Of a stretch of 64,000 bases of DNA, positions 53,728 through 64,000 are shown piece after piece. The notes beneath the pieces are model-generated. The model did no database searches. It saw only the letters and a list, made by a program, of their open reading frames with translations, and was not told the DNA's origin. Location of the stretch: positions 31,323,501 through 31,387,500 of the forward strand of contig JASXTE010000005.1 of NCBI GenBank assembly GCA_030280995.1. Direction: 5' to 3'. Made by a program: the position numbers and the translations under genes. How positions within the stretch are numbered: the stretch's first letter is position 1; each line of letters starts with the position of its first letter. This stretch comes from Hemileia vastatrix (lineage: Eukaryota; Basidiomycota; Pucciniomycetes; Pucciniales; Zaghouaniaceae).

Positions 53728-54976
53728 TGTCAGCCAGGCTGTCTCAGGAGCCCAGTAAATTGTTATAACACTTTATTGGAACCATAAGAGGGAATGAAAT
53801 TATGTATTATTATGTATTTAAAATAAAATATTTTATTGTGTAATGAAGTTATATAAATATTTTATAAATAAGTAAAATAATTATTATATTAATTTCATTA
53901 TTAAGTAAATTAGTTATATACTTACATAAAACAAAATATATATTATATTCTATAAATCATGGTGCATTTTTATGTATTCAATATTTATAAATGAATAACT
54001 AATTATTTATAAATATATATTTTAAGTGTAATGATAAAATTAACTTATAATATAATTAAAGCTTAATTAATTAAATTTATATATTAAATAGAAACTTTCA
54101 TATATTATTATCCATAAATATTGGGTCCTTTCTTGACCCTTAATTGTGTCAGAAAAATTATTAAATAAGTTAAAACAATAATTTAATAAAAGGGTATTCA
54201 AACTCTCACTTTAAATTAGCAATATTATTAAATTAATTATTTGTTCTATTCAAACTAGTTATTGAATTAATTATATAGTTAAAAAAATTAAGTAATTCTG
54301 CTTTATAATAGGTTAAATTGATTACATGAATTTATGTGTCAAAATGATTTTATTTTTTTCAATTAAAACACTTACATCTCACTTTAATACTTGTTTTAGA
54401 TTATTTTACTCACAGTTATTATGTTTCAGACTTACTTAGTTACTCATTATTCTAATTAACTGTTTTGGGAAATTATGGTGGGAAAAATAGTTACTTACTC
54501 ATGGGTTTAGTTAATTTTTTCATGGTTTTCTCTTAATATCTATGTTTTAGTTATATTATATTATTTTATTGTTTCACCTTATTACTATTTTGTAAATACT
54601 CATTTGTGGCTCTTTATAGGTCCCCTTGCCTATAAAAAGGCCTTGTGTAATCCCCTTTAGCCCCATCACTTACATTTCCTTATTATTTTTTTACAATATA
54701 TTATTATATTAACTACTGTGGCTCTTGTTTCCCTTTTAATTTAAATATTTAATAAACTAATGGTTGCTTTAAGATTTTTAGTACTCTGTAGTTGATATTT
54801 AAGCACAAAAAAATACTTACTTGATCATAATACCTTTTTAAACCATTAATTTTTGTCTTGACAACAGTCCCAAAATCCATTGTTGCATTTCCTTTAAATA
54901 ATACCTTATTCTTTTATTTTTATTATTATTTCCTTTAAATTTCCTCCTTCTCCTTCTTCTAGATGACCAGCCAACA
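53728..54976 (+). repeat. LTR, AT-rich family (probable 5' LTR of gypsy family 2 copy B)
   Basis: Begins TGTCAGCCAGGCTGTCTCAG and shares the TATA motif CCTATAAAAAGGCCTTG (near 54629) and GGGTCCTTTCTTGACCCTTA (near 54124) with the 38909 LTR. End placed by alignment at CCAACA. The assignment to the following gag-pol rests on position; a matching 3' LTR is not seen after 62397. Confidence 0.65.
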
Positions 54977-55674
54977 ACTGGAAGCCTTTCTGAACAATGA
55001 CAACAATTTTGGATGATCGACTTGATGCACAGACCAACTTGTGAAAAAAACTCAATTTGTTCTGCAACCGTGTTTTGAACTTGGGTTTGACCAATTGGGT
55101 TTATATAATATTATATATATTTTTAAGGTGATTTTTTGATTACTATAGTAAGTAAAACTTTGCACCTATCAACTCTATTATTAAATTTTTTATTGCAATA
55201 ACAGTGCATTGGCTATTTTTCTGATTCACTGAGTGTAAATGATCCATATTTTTTAAATAGTTTTTTTCCTAGTTGAGAATAATAGAGTTATTCTCTTAAT
55301 CCTAGAATATCATTATTTTCTTAAAAGAATTATTAAATTGATTTTTTTATATTTAAAAATTTTGATATTATTGGTTGACCATAGTAGTACTCATTGCTAA
55401 GTCCCAATATTACCAATAATATTTTTTGGTATTAATTATTTTTAATTGATTTCTTAAACCTTTTTTGGTTGGTCCCAAAATAATTATTGTTTATTTTTTA
55501 ATAATATAATTTTTAAATACATATTTTTGTATTAAGTTATTATTGTTAATTGAATTATAAACTAAATAAAAATTTATATTTTATTTTTAAAATAATTTGA
55601 AATTTTTTTTATTATTTTGAAAATTTAAATTTAAATCATTGATCATATCCAATTGATTTTTGTTTATAGTTTTT
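54977..55674. other. Leader region, no gene seen
   Basis: AT-rich 700 bp between the LTR and the Gag ATG. ACTGGAAGCC directly after the LTR could contain a primer site, but no tRNA match is apparent. Confidence 0.4.
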
Positions 55675-56247
55675 ATGTCCAGCAGCTTAACAAGCAGCAT
55701 GGATCATCTTCATGTTGATGTAATTGATGTGGATGTTGATAATGAATCTGTAGGTTCTTCAAAATTAACTTACAAAAATTCTTCAGCTGAAAAAAACATT
55801 CAAATACTTCAGGACATAGAAATGTCAGGAGGAGTGGAAAACACCCCTCCCCCAATAACTCTGAAAGAAGTAAAGCCTCAAATCAGTCAGGAAACTCCTC
55901 TAAAGGGTATAAAAATAAAAAAGATCCCTCTGGTGCAGCAAGTAAACAACCTTTCCAGTCATATAAAATAGCTGAAAGCAGAAAACATGAGATATGAGGC
56001 AAAAGTAGACACACTCTGGGAACAGATGCAGGAGCTTTTAAGTCACAAACAGGTTCAGCCTTCTCCTTTACCAACCACCCAGCCTCAGCCTCAGCCTCAG
56101 CCCCATCAGGCACCCAGCTCTTTCCCTCAAAATCAAAACACTCTACAAGTGGAACAATGGAAATGGGACTACCTGATGAGCCATTACCAGCAGAATTTAC
56201 AGCAAACAGCAGCTCAACACCCTGGCCCATCCAGGACACAAACTTAC
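55675..56247 (+). pseudogene. Gag N-terminal part, gypsy family 2 copy B
   Basis: ATG at 55675 (MSSSLTSSMDHLHVDVIDVD), a Lys/Val-rich stretch, one stop near 55969, then a Pro/Gln-rich region with a QPQPQPQPHQ run and LFPQNQ-like segments. Interrupted at 56247 by the solo LTR; the frame continues after 57034 with a similar Pro/Gln-rich HQPPQAHFYQ. Confidence 0.65.
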
Positions 56248-57029
56248 TGTCAGCCAGGATGCTAAACTTACCCAGTAAAATAATTAATTATTTACTGGAT
56301 GAAACCACGCCTTATTATTTTAATTATTTAATTATAAATTAGTTACATTAAAATTACCTATAATAAATTAACTAATTACAGAATGGTAAAATTAAATGAA
56401 TAATTAAAATTAAATATATAAATGTCCCTTATATTTTTATTCTCTAACACCGTGCTCATTGACAGGTTGGAAGAAATAAAGATTTATATTAAAAAATAGA
56501 TTTTAAATTAAAATAAATTTTTTTAAATCTAAATAAAAATAAATATATACAAAAAATTCAAATTTCTTATTTAAAATTGACTTCTACAGTAAATATTAAA
56601 TAAATTGATGTATTTCTGACATACTCTGTAAATAAATCTTTTTGATGCCTTCTTTTTAGAACAACTTTATTATTTGAAAATACTCCTTCTGGAATATTAT
56701 TTTTCTCTCTCTCTCATACTACTGTTTTTAGAATTTCATTACCTTGCTTTGTCCCTCCTTTGCCTATATAAGGCCTCTCTCTTGGTTTTTTTTATTCATT
56801 CAATTACTTACTTATTTTATTAAAACTATTTACAATCCCTTTATTACTATCTATTATTGCCTTAGTATTTACATTAATGTAATTCTAATCCAACTTTTTA
56901 CTTCTTTATATTGATTAAATAATCTACAAGATAAGAAAATACATATCCAAGTTTGAATCCCTTAAATCCCATTGTTACTGCCATTGAACCTCCCTGTAAA
57001 ACCTTCTAGACTTGAAAGGCCCCTTGATA
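56248..57029 (+). repeat. Solo LTR, 782 bp, inside gag
   Basis: Begins TGTCAGCCAGGATG and ends CCCCTTGATA; CTTAC is duplicated at 56243-56247 and 57030-57034. The TATA motif TGCCTATATAAGGCCT near 56759 matches its two relatives. Shorter than them, so internally deleted or a variant. Confidence 0.85.
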
Positions 57030-57034
57030 CTTAC

Positions 57035-58800
57035 CATCAACCTCCTCAGGCCCATTTTTATCAGGGAGGCAGAAGAAAGAAGGCACAGGGGACATTTCCT
57101 CCTTTAACATGGTAAGAATCTGTTTGATAAAAATGTTTGTATGTATAGTAATAAATCTTCCTCCACAGGTAATCTTGTTGAAAATGGTAAAAGAACTGTT
57201 AAACCTTTTAAGAGACAAATTCCTTTAATGACTATCCCTAATGATGTAATAATTAAATTGTCATTTGATGAGCCTTTACATTTAACTTCAACTTCTTTAA
57301 TTAATCCTTCTCTTGCAGTTAAAAATGATTTTGTTTCCCCTGAAGTCTATGCCTTGCTTGAGAAAAATTCTGAGGTGATATTGAAAGATTCTCTTGATTT
57401 TAATTTTTTAAAAGACAAAGTTTTGAGAGATGTATTAGAGCATGAAAGTGACAGATTAAATAATTTTCATTTAGATTGTAAAGTAAGTTCTTCTGTATAA
57501 GATAAAGCTTATTTTAAAATAAAAGATACCTTAAATATTGTTCTTAGTCAACAAAAACAAAAACCAAGTGATCATAAGGCTGTTTCAGATAAAAATCTTC
57601 ATCTGAAAAAAACTATAAATTATTAAAAACCCCATATTAATGAGAATTCTTCATTAAAAAGTGAAAATAAGACTCTACACAATGAGTTGGAAAAGCTGAA
57701 AAGTAATTTCCAGGCTCTGAGTAACAAATAATCAATTTATGAAGACAGAAATGTCTTATCCCTTGTAAAAATCAATGACAAAATTTCTCAGATTCCACAG
57801 ATAAAAAATTATTTTTCTGCCCTAGAGGAAAAATTCTTAGCCTTACCTGTAAATCATTACGGTGTGGATCAAAATGCTTCCCATAAGCTGAATAAAAATA
57901 AAGCAAATGAGCCTGAAAAAATCATCTCCTTTCTTCCTCCTATATCAGCCATTAAACAGCCTGAAAATGAGTCTGCGAGATCTTTTGCGGCTAGAAAAAA
58001 TATTTTAATTGCCATGAACCAGCTGTTTCTTTAAATATTAAAATTTCATAACACCTGTCAAAATTCAAGAATTGTTAATCTTAAATAATTCTAATCAAAA
58101 GGTGGACCATCCCAGTAGTCAGAAAAATTGTTCTAAACTGGATCATTATCCCACCTTTGATGGTGACTCTTCATCTGATTGGAAGCACTTTGTCCAAAGA
58201 TATGATAATCTAAAAAACTCCTATAAATTTACAGATGAAGAGACTTTTTTTAAATTAATTTCCTTATTATCTAATGTAGCCTTAATGTGGTATGAATCTG
58301 TCTTATTTGAAAATCAACAATATACTTTGAAAGAGTGGAAGAAATTAATTGAAAATCAATTAGGCGGTTCAAAGCTCAGACTTTCTCAACAGAGATTATG
58401 TGAGACTGCTAAATATGCATCCTCCTCTCCTGAAAAACCTATTGTTTTCCTCATGAAAATAACAAAAATTCTTAAAGAAATGGATCCAAAAATGGATTAT
58501 GATATTTGGAAAGACAAAATTCTCTATAAATTGCCAAATTATCTGAGAGATTTGATGGTGGCAAGGACTGAGAATGTGAGAGAAAATTTTTCCTTTATTA
58601 ATATCTGTAAAGAAGTTCTACTTAATCATAGGTATGAACCAAGGAATTATCCTTTAAAATATTCTCATGACCAGCAGAAGCCTTCAACAAAAATTCCAGA
58701 CAGAACTGGTAAACCCTCTGCCCCAGTTGCACCAAATAAATATGCAACAAACACTTGTTTTAAATGTAAAAAAACTTGGTAGAAAGGACATGTTTGTGAC
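57035..58800 (+). pseudogene. Gag central and capsid part, gypsy family 2 copy B
   Basis: After the LTR, a Ser/Lys-rich region (57141-57500) precedes many stops. Then comes the capsid domain 58072-58782: YPTFDGDSSSDWKHFVQ, VALMWYESVLF, LGGSKLRLSQQRL, PIVFLMKITKILKEMDPKMD. A Cys/His-rich end, CFKCKKTW, a stop, KGHVC, follows. Parallels copy A (9628-8897) in order and spacing. Confidence 0.8.
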
Positions 58801-58939
58801 AAGAAAATTCATCTTGTTGAACACACTGAAGAATCTGAAAATACTCAAGCTGATCTTGATGATTCCTCAAGTGACTTTAATAGTAATATATCTTATGAAC
58901 ATGATTCTTCTCATGAAGTTCTAGTCTTAGAAAAAGATA

Positions 58940-59555
58940 TCCAATATTTGCATAATTGTTCTGAAAATTGTGATTTTGATTTATCTTCTGTAGAAAATGC
59001 TGAAATAATTAAGGATATTACTGACAGTTCAGTTTTAATATCACCCTTGAGAGCACCAGTTATCATAAATGGTAAAAATGTTGAGGTTATTATTGACTCT
59101 GGTGCTGGAGGAAGTGTAGTGTCTGAGAAAGCACTAGCTTCAGTGGATAAAGATTATCTAAGCAAATTTTTACCTATAACACCTTAAAAATGGAAAGTTA
59201 TGGTTCTGTTTTATGTCCAACTTGAAAATACAAGACCACTGTGTTCTTTAAATATAATGGTGGTTTTTTCAGAGCTATTTGTGACTTTGTTGTGATTAAA
59301 AATGATAATTTAAGCAATTGATTTATTATGGGAAATGACATTTTAACCATTTTTGGCATTAAATTATATCCTGAATACAATTGCTTTACCTTAGGCATTA
59401 ATGGGAAAAGAAAATTTAAAATTTCTTCCTCTAAAAAGCATTCTGCACCCTTATTAAAATCTCGTAATTCATTGATCCAATGTAAGGGTAGAAAAACAGA
59501 AGAAATAGATGTATTATTTTCTGAAATAGATACAGCTTCACTTGTTGATAAATAA
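58940..59555 (+). pseudogene. Protease, gypsy family 2 copy B
   Basis: VIIDSGAGGSVVSEKALASV near 59090 keeps the catalytic DSG; the second half, FGIKLYPEYNCFTLGING, is in another frame (59328-59555). A stop at about 59186 and a frameshift separate the two. Confidence 0.78.
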
Positions 59556-59699
59556 ACTTATTATCAGAAAGATTCAATAGTTGCCTTAATTACATCTTTC
59601 CCTATGGCTTTGCTCATGGCTCCCATGTGTTAGGATTTGTTAAATATAAAATGAAAATTTCTTTATCTTGTAATTTAAATGAAATAACTCCTAGCCTCA

Positions 59700-60430
59700 A
59701 AAAAACCTTATCCTGCTTCTCCCACAAAGAGAAAAGATATTGAAGATAATATATCAACTTTATTAAGTATGAATTTTATTGAAAAAGTGGATGTTACACC
59801 TAAATATTGTGTCATCTCTCCAGTTTTGATCTCCTATGAGAAAGGTAAAGCTAGGCTATGTGGAGATTATAGAGAATTAAATACCTATACTGCAGATGAT
59901 ATTTAATCTTTTCCCAGGATAAACTCTATAAATGCTACCTTTAAGGTGAAAAACTCATAAGCTGTCTGGATGGTAATAAAGGTTATCATCAAATACCTGT
60001 TGAAAAATCCTCCCAGAATTTTTTGCTAATTGCAACTAATATGGAAATTTATAAATATGTTAGGATGCCCTTTGGCTCTAAAAATGCTGCTTCAGTATTC
60101 CAAAAAGTAATGGATAACACATTTCATCAGGAAATAATTGACTGATAGTTAATGGTTTATATTGATGATATCATAGTTTTTTCTTAATCTTATGATGAAC
60201 ATATCCAACAATTAGGAAGATTCTTCCAGAAAATGAATGAAATTAACATGACTTTATCCTTGAAAAAGTGTAAATTTGGTTTTCAATCCCTGAAAGTCCT
60301 GGGTCATGTAATTTCTGGCTTACAAATATGTGTAGACCAAGGTAAAGTTGCTGCTATCCAGAATGTAAAAGTACCAACTTCTAAAAGGGAAATACAAATT
60401 TTTTTTAGGAATTTTTTGCTTCTATAGACA
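59700..60430 (+). pseudogene. Reverse transcriptase, gypsy family 2 copy B
   Basis: SPVLISYEKGKARLCGDYRE near 59818, a damaged palm, the active site YIDDIIVFS at 60158 onward (YIDD, both Asp kept) and a thumb with LSLKKCKFGFQSLKVLGHVI (60233-60427). Frames change repeatedly. Confidence 0.82.
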
Positions 60431-60439
60431 ATACATTAA

Positions 60440-61070
60440 AAATTATCAAGTCATAGCCCTACCACTTACCAAATTGACTAGAAAGGATGTGGCTTATATA
60501 TGTAATAAGGATACTCAAAAAGCTTTTGATTCATTAAAGAAATGTTTAATGACAGCTCCAATCCTTGCCCTTCCAGATTTTAATAAGCCTTTGGTCCTCT
60601 ATACAGATGCAAGTTTTATTGGCCTTGGAGCTTCTCTATGCCAAAAACAAATTAATAATGATAAAATTTGAGAAGTGGTAATTTGTTATATTTCAAGAAC
60701 CTTGAGAAAGAGTGAATTGAAGTATGGTTCCACTCAATTAGAGCTCTTAGCAGCTGTATGTGTTTTAGAAAAGCTTCATTATTACCTAGATAATCAAAAA
60801 TTTGAATTAATTACTGATTTAAGTGCTGTAAAATCCCTCTTAAACTTGAAGACTCTAAATATAAATATGTTTAGGTGGAAACTTTCTGTTCAAAAATACA
60901 GAAGAAAAATGAAAAATATTCACAGGGCTAGAAATGTTCATTCAAATTTAGAAATGTTGTCTAGATTACCTCTTCTAAATTATGTATCCAATCCAGCTTA
61001 TGTACCTGAAGATGATACAGTACATATACATGGTATATATATTGTTGATATGGAAGAGAAAATATTGTGA
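60440..61070 (+). pseudogene. RNase H, gypsy family 2 copy B
   Basis: LTRKDVAYICNKDTQKAFDS, ILALPDFNKPLVLYTDASFI, then a TGA and YISRTLRKSELKYGSTQLEL, LITDLSAVKSLLNLKTLNIN and RARNVHSNLEMLSRLP. Catalytic Asp and Glu landmarks are present. Confidence 0.82.
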
Positions 61071-61099
61071 TTAATTCTGGATTCATATGATAAAGATTC

Positions 61100-62390
61100 T
61101 GATTTAAATAAATTAATCACAATCTTGAATGATCAAAAGACAGCTTCAATTTAAGCATTGATAAAAAATCTTCCTCCAAAGTACCAAAATGCTTTGAGAA
61201 AGGGAAAGTTTTCCATTGAGGATGGTTATATTTATTACAGGAGAAAACTTAAAAATGTCATTGTTCTTCCTCCTTCCATGAAAGAAACCATCTTAAAAAT
61301 TTGTCATGATGACATATTAGCAGGACATTTTGATCTTGAGAAAACCATAATCAGAATTAAAAACGCTGATTGGTGGGCTAATATGTCTGAGGACACTAAA
61401 TTATATGTTAAATATTGTGATTCTTGTCAAAAATCTAAAAGATTGACAGGTAAAAGAGCAGGATTATTGAAATATATTGAATCACCTGATGCTCCTTGGC
61501 AAATAATTAACATGGATTTTGTCACTGGTCTTCTTGTAGCAGGTAAAGAAAGTTATAACTCTTTTTGGGTAATAGTGGATAGATTCACCAAATTGTGCAA
61601 ATATATTCCCACTCACAAAGATGTATCCACAGAAAAATGAGCTTTTTTATGGTGGTCATAAATGTCTAATATTGTTGGATTTCCAAAAGCCATTATCTCT
61701 GACAGAGACCCAAAATTTACATATGAATTTTGGATGTCTTTGATGGATATATGTGGCTTTGAGTTGAAATTATCTACGGCTCACCATCCTCAAACTGATG
61801 GTCTAGCTGAAAAAATGATTCAAACTCTGGAAGATATCTATATAAGGTATTGTGCCTTTGGATTAGAATATAAAGACAATGACAGATTTACTCATGACTG
61901 AGTTACTCTATTACCAGGTCTTGAATTTTCTTAAAATAGCACTGCTCATTCTGTCACTGAGAAAAAGCCTTTTGAGCTTTGGCTAGGGTATGTCCTAAAT
62001 ACTCCTGCTCAAATTTTCAATAATAAATTACCAAAGTTAGAACTATACCCTCGTGTAAAGTCTTTTATGAAAGTGCAACAGCCATGCAGAAAACATGCTC
62101 AAAGTTGTATTGATAAGGCATTTGAATATGAAAAGAAAAGATGGTAAAAATTCCATAAAGAATAAATATTTAACAAGGGTGATGAAGTGTTTATATCTAC
62201 TTTCAATTTCAATCTACAAGGAAACAACAAATTAAAATATCCTTTTGTGGGACCATTTGTTTTTAAAAGAATGGTTCGAGATAATGCAGTAGAAGTTGTA
62301 TTGTATTCTCCATATGATAGAAAACATCCTGTTTTCCCAACATCCTTGTTTAAACCTTATGATTCCAACAGTGACTTATTTCCAAAAAGA
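61100..62390 (+). pseudogene. Integrase, gypsy family 2 copy B
   Basis: HHCC finger: CHDDILAGHF and YCDSCQKSKR. Core: IINMDFVTGL, AIISDRDPKFTYEFW and HHPQTDGLAEKMIQTLED with the third acid. The C-terminal part has FELWLGYVLNTP, KGDEVFISTFNFN and YPFVGPFVFKRMVRDNAVEV, and no chromodomain. Stops at about 61638, 61900 and 61935 fit C-to-T changes. Confidence 0.85.
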
Positions 62391-62397
62391 AGGGGAA
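62384..62397 (+). promoter_or_regulatory. Polypurine tract
   Basis: AAAAAGAAGGGGAA directly before the LTR start TG at 62398, the expected position for plus-strand DNA priming of the upstream element. Confidence 0.7.
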
Positions 62398-63530
62398 TGC
62401 CTGTAAGCCGGTGTGGTACACTCCTCGCAGGTAGTTTTATTTTGGACCAATCAGCTCGCATAGTCCAGGAAGAACAAAGGGGATTCATAGCGCAGTAGGA
62501 AGTTCTAAACTAAAATGCGTGTTTGTGTCTTTCAAGGACAAAGGGAAATAGAATTGCAGAACAGAATTCAGGGTCTGTGCGCTTGGATTTTGCAGCAGGA
62601 TGCGCCGCATAATGGGTAATTGTGTGTTATTGATTTAGGACTGCAAGCGCTGAGCAATATGGACTTGTATTTTCAAATAATCGTGTATTACGCACTAAGG
62701 AAGGCATTATGGCTTAAGGAAAGGCTCAAGTGTGAAGTATACTGCACCGCGGCTAGTGTGGTAACTTACTGAAACAGGTGATTTAGGAGGTTAACTAGTT
62801 GAAAATCAAAGCAACTAGGATCAGCATTAGAAGGAGTCAAACTTTGAAGTAGTGCTGAAACAAACAAAAGTACCTTCAGGGGCACGCATGTCAAGGTGTC
62901 AATCATGAGTGAGACAAGTTAATACAAGTGTTAGTAAGGATAGGGTATTTTTTAGGCGCTGTAGTTGTTACAAGTGGTGTGCATGGTCTACTAATAGATT
63001 AGTTACTGTTTTACTAATGTAGCGCTAGAGTCAGCGCTGGAGATCCACTAGAGAACTGTGTTTAGAGTGCTGGAAAAATATAAAGAGGGTATCACATCTA
63101 GTAATAGAGAGAGGACAATTGGACAAATAGTTAGTTAACATAAAAGTAGTTAATAATTGTGAAGTCAAATATATTAGAAATTTCTGCAATCAATTGTTTG
63201 AGAGTATATAGATTCAAAGGATTAATTATTATTAGAGTAATTTTATTGCTATGATAAGGCATATTTGAAGAGAGAGCTTCAAGAGGGAGTAGCTGTGGAT
63301 ATTAGAGCTTGTTAAGAATAGAAATATCCGGATAATAATACTTGGTTTTTTTTGGATCTTTTAAAAACTCAGTTCTCAACTTATAAACTTTCTAATCACA
63401 TATTGGTGTTACACATTATTCCGCTGTCTTTAAAAATAAGAGTGGCAGGCACTTCTTTTTAGAAATCAAAAGGAAGAACCAACCCATCTTGCATTGTGTC
63501 TACTTCTTAGTACTTTAGAGCTCTCTAAAA
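62398..63530 (+). repeat. LTR between family 2 pol and family 1 gag
   Basis: Begins TGCCTGTAAGCCGG directly after the purine tract (an alternative start is TGTAAGCC at 62402) and ends just before the primer-like site at 63531. TATA-like AATATAAAGAG near 63078. Shares blocks with 4920-6080. Retains many CpG, so younger than that copy. Confidence 0.7.
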
Positions 63531-63548
63531 TTGGTGTCCCAACAGTGG
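63531..63548 (+). promoter_or_regulatory. Candidate primer-binding site
   Basis: TTGGTGTCCCAACAGTGG follows the LTR end, in the position and style of LTR-retrotransposon primer sites. The cognate tRNA is not identified. Confidence 0.55.
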
Positions 63549-63774
63549 CCTAATTGTAACTAGTATTTTGATTAGATCGTTTAGTTTTCAGGGTTTTGTC
63601 AAGAGGACAAGATAAAGCCAGCGCTTCAGCGGAAGAGTCGTATGGTCTACAAAGAGTGGATCAATAGCCATTATCAGAGGATAGCTTAGGGCTTTATTAT
63701 GAATATAGTCAGTTTTAATTGCCAAGTGTGTTTTTATTATTTTCTGGTCTCTGTTTTGATTTCATATTTTGGAA

Positions 63775-64000
63775 ATGGATCCTACTGCGACTACATCTAA
63801 GGGATTTCAGGTGAAGGTTAAAACACCTAATTTGACAGTGTCATTGCCACAAACGTTAACCACAATAATTAGATGTAAAGATGAAAGTTTGCGTTTTATG
63901 GGTATTAATACCAAGAAGTTCTTACAAAGGTTTGAACAAGCGGCGGAAGTGCATGGAGCAACCGAGTATGATATGGTGTGTCAAGTGCTCTTCTTTGTCT
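63775..64000 (+). CDS. Gag N-terminus, gypsy family 1 (runs off the window)
   Basis: ATG at 63775 opens 75 codons to the window end without a stop. It begins MDPTATTSKGFQVKV and continues with FMGINTKKFLQRFEQAAEVH and YDMVCQVLFFV. This matches the capsid start of family 1 copy A (FNGEDVR, FLEKYEA, YLDMVKKIIFF near 3800-3720). It follows LTR 62398-63530 and the primer-like site by about 230 bp, so it looks like the 5' end of an element that continues to the right. CpG is kept, and no decay is visible in the part seen. Confidence 0.8.
   Translation, partial: MDPTATTSKGFQVKVKTPNLTVSLPQTLTTIIRCKDESLRFMGINTKKFLQRFEQAAEVHGATEYDMVCQVLFFV

Larger units (their letters stand above)
53728..62397 (+). 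mobile_element. Ty3/gypsy family 2, copy B
   Basis: Plus-strand Gag (55675-58800), protease (58940-59555), RT (59700-60430), RNase H (60440-61070), integrase (61100-62390) and a purine tract (62384-62397). A solo LTR interrupts Gag at 56248-57029. Numerous stops throughout. Confidence 0.8.

Overview
This window looks like transposon-dense, AT-rich nuclear DNA of a filamentous fungus, most likely a basidiomycete and plausibly a rust (Pucciniales). The grounds are the mix of decayed Ty3/gypsy, Ty1/copia, Helitron and Tc1/mariner elements, a chromodomain gypsy pol whose wording resembles what I recall of rust retrotransposons, and one small cysteine-containing secreted protein of effector type. 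Species cannot be fixed from the sequence. No rRNA, tRNA or CRISPR array was seen. Only one gene looks intact and host-like (37972-38382); almost everything else is transposon, mostly pseudogenized.

Layout, left to right. 1-4000: minus-strand gypsy family 1, copy A (gag and protease; pol lies off the left edge), carrying a 1.2-kb insertion with a hairpin element. 4920-6080: old LTR. 6140-6813: plus-strand pseudogene with an 18-codon repeat. 7205-7920: unidentified decayed reading frames. 8013-9830: minus-strand gypsy family 2, copy A. 11830-17890: minus-strand gypsy family 1, copy B (gag, protease, RT, RNase H, start of integrase), with a 222-bp MITE. 18345-21020: small inverted-repeat elements and low-complexity DNA. 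21026-21799: solo LTR with a 5-bp target duplication. 22181-23227: 39-bp minisatellite and a long inverted repeat. 23393-31652: complete 8.26-kb minus-strand chromovirus with paired 742-bp LTRs and duplication GATAC; it carries an antisense, intron-containing Zn2Cys6-like pseudogene between pol and the 3' LTR. 31840-34362: truncated plus-strand copia pol split by a solo LTR (duplication ACTTG), abutting a minus-strand copia gag (34378-35679). 36546-38800: the most host-like stretch, with the secreted-protein gene. 38822-40250: hairpin element split by an LTR (duplication GGGGG).

41110-52900 is a decayed minus-strand Helitron. It is interrupted by a complete plus-strand copia element (41339-48075, duplication TGACT), which is itself interrupted in gag by a Tc1/mariner element (42043-43626, TA duplication). 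53728-62397 is a plus-strand gypsy family 2 copy with a solo LTR inside gag (56248-57029, duplication CTTAC). At 62398-63530 comes an LTR followed by a primer-binding-like site, and at 63775 the start of a family 1 gag that runs off the right edge.

Two themes tie the window together. First, age layering: older copies have almost no CpG and many stops where CAA, CAG or CGA is expected, while younger LTRs and the secreted-protein gene keep CpG, consistent with cytosine-methylation decay. Second, nesting: several insertions can be proved because removing the inserted element and one target duplication rejoins the interrupted reading frame or repeat.
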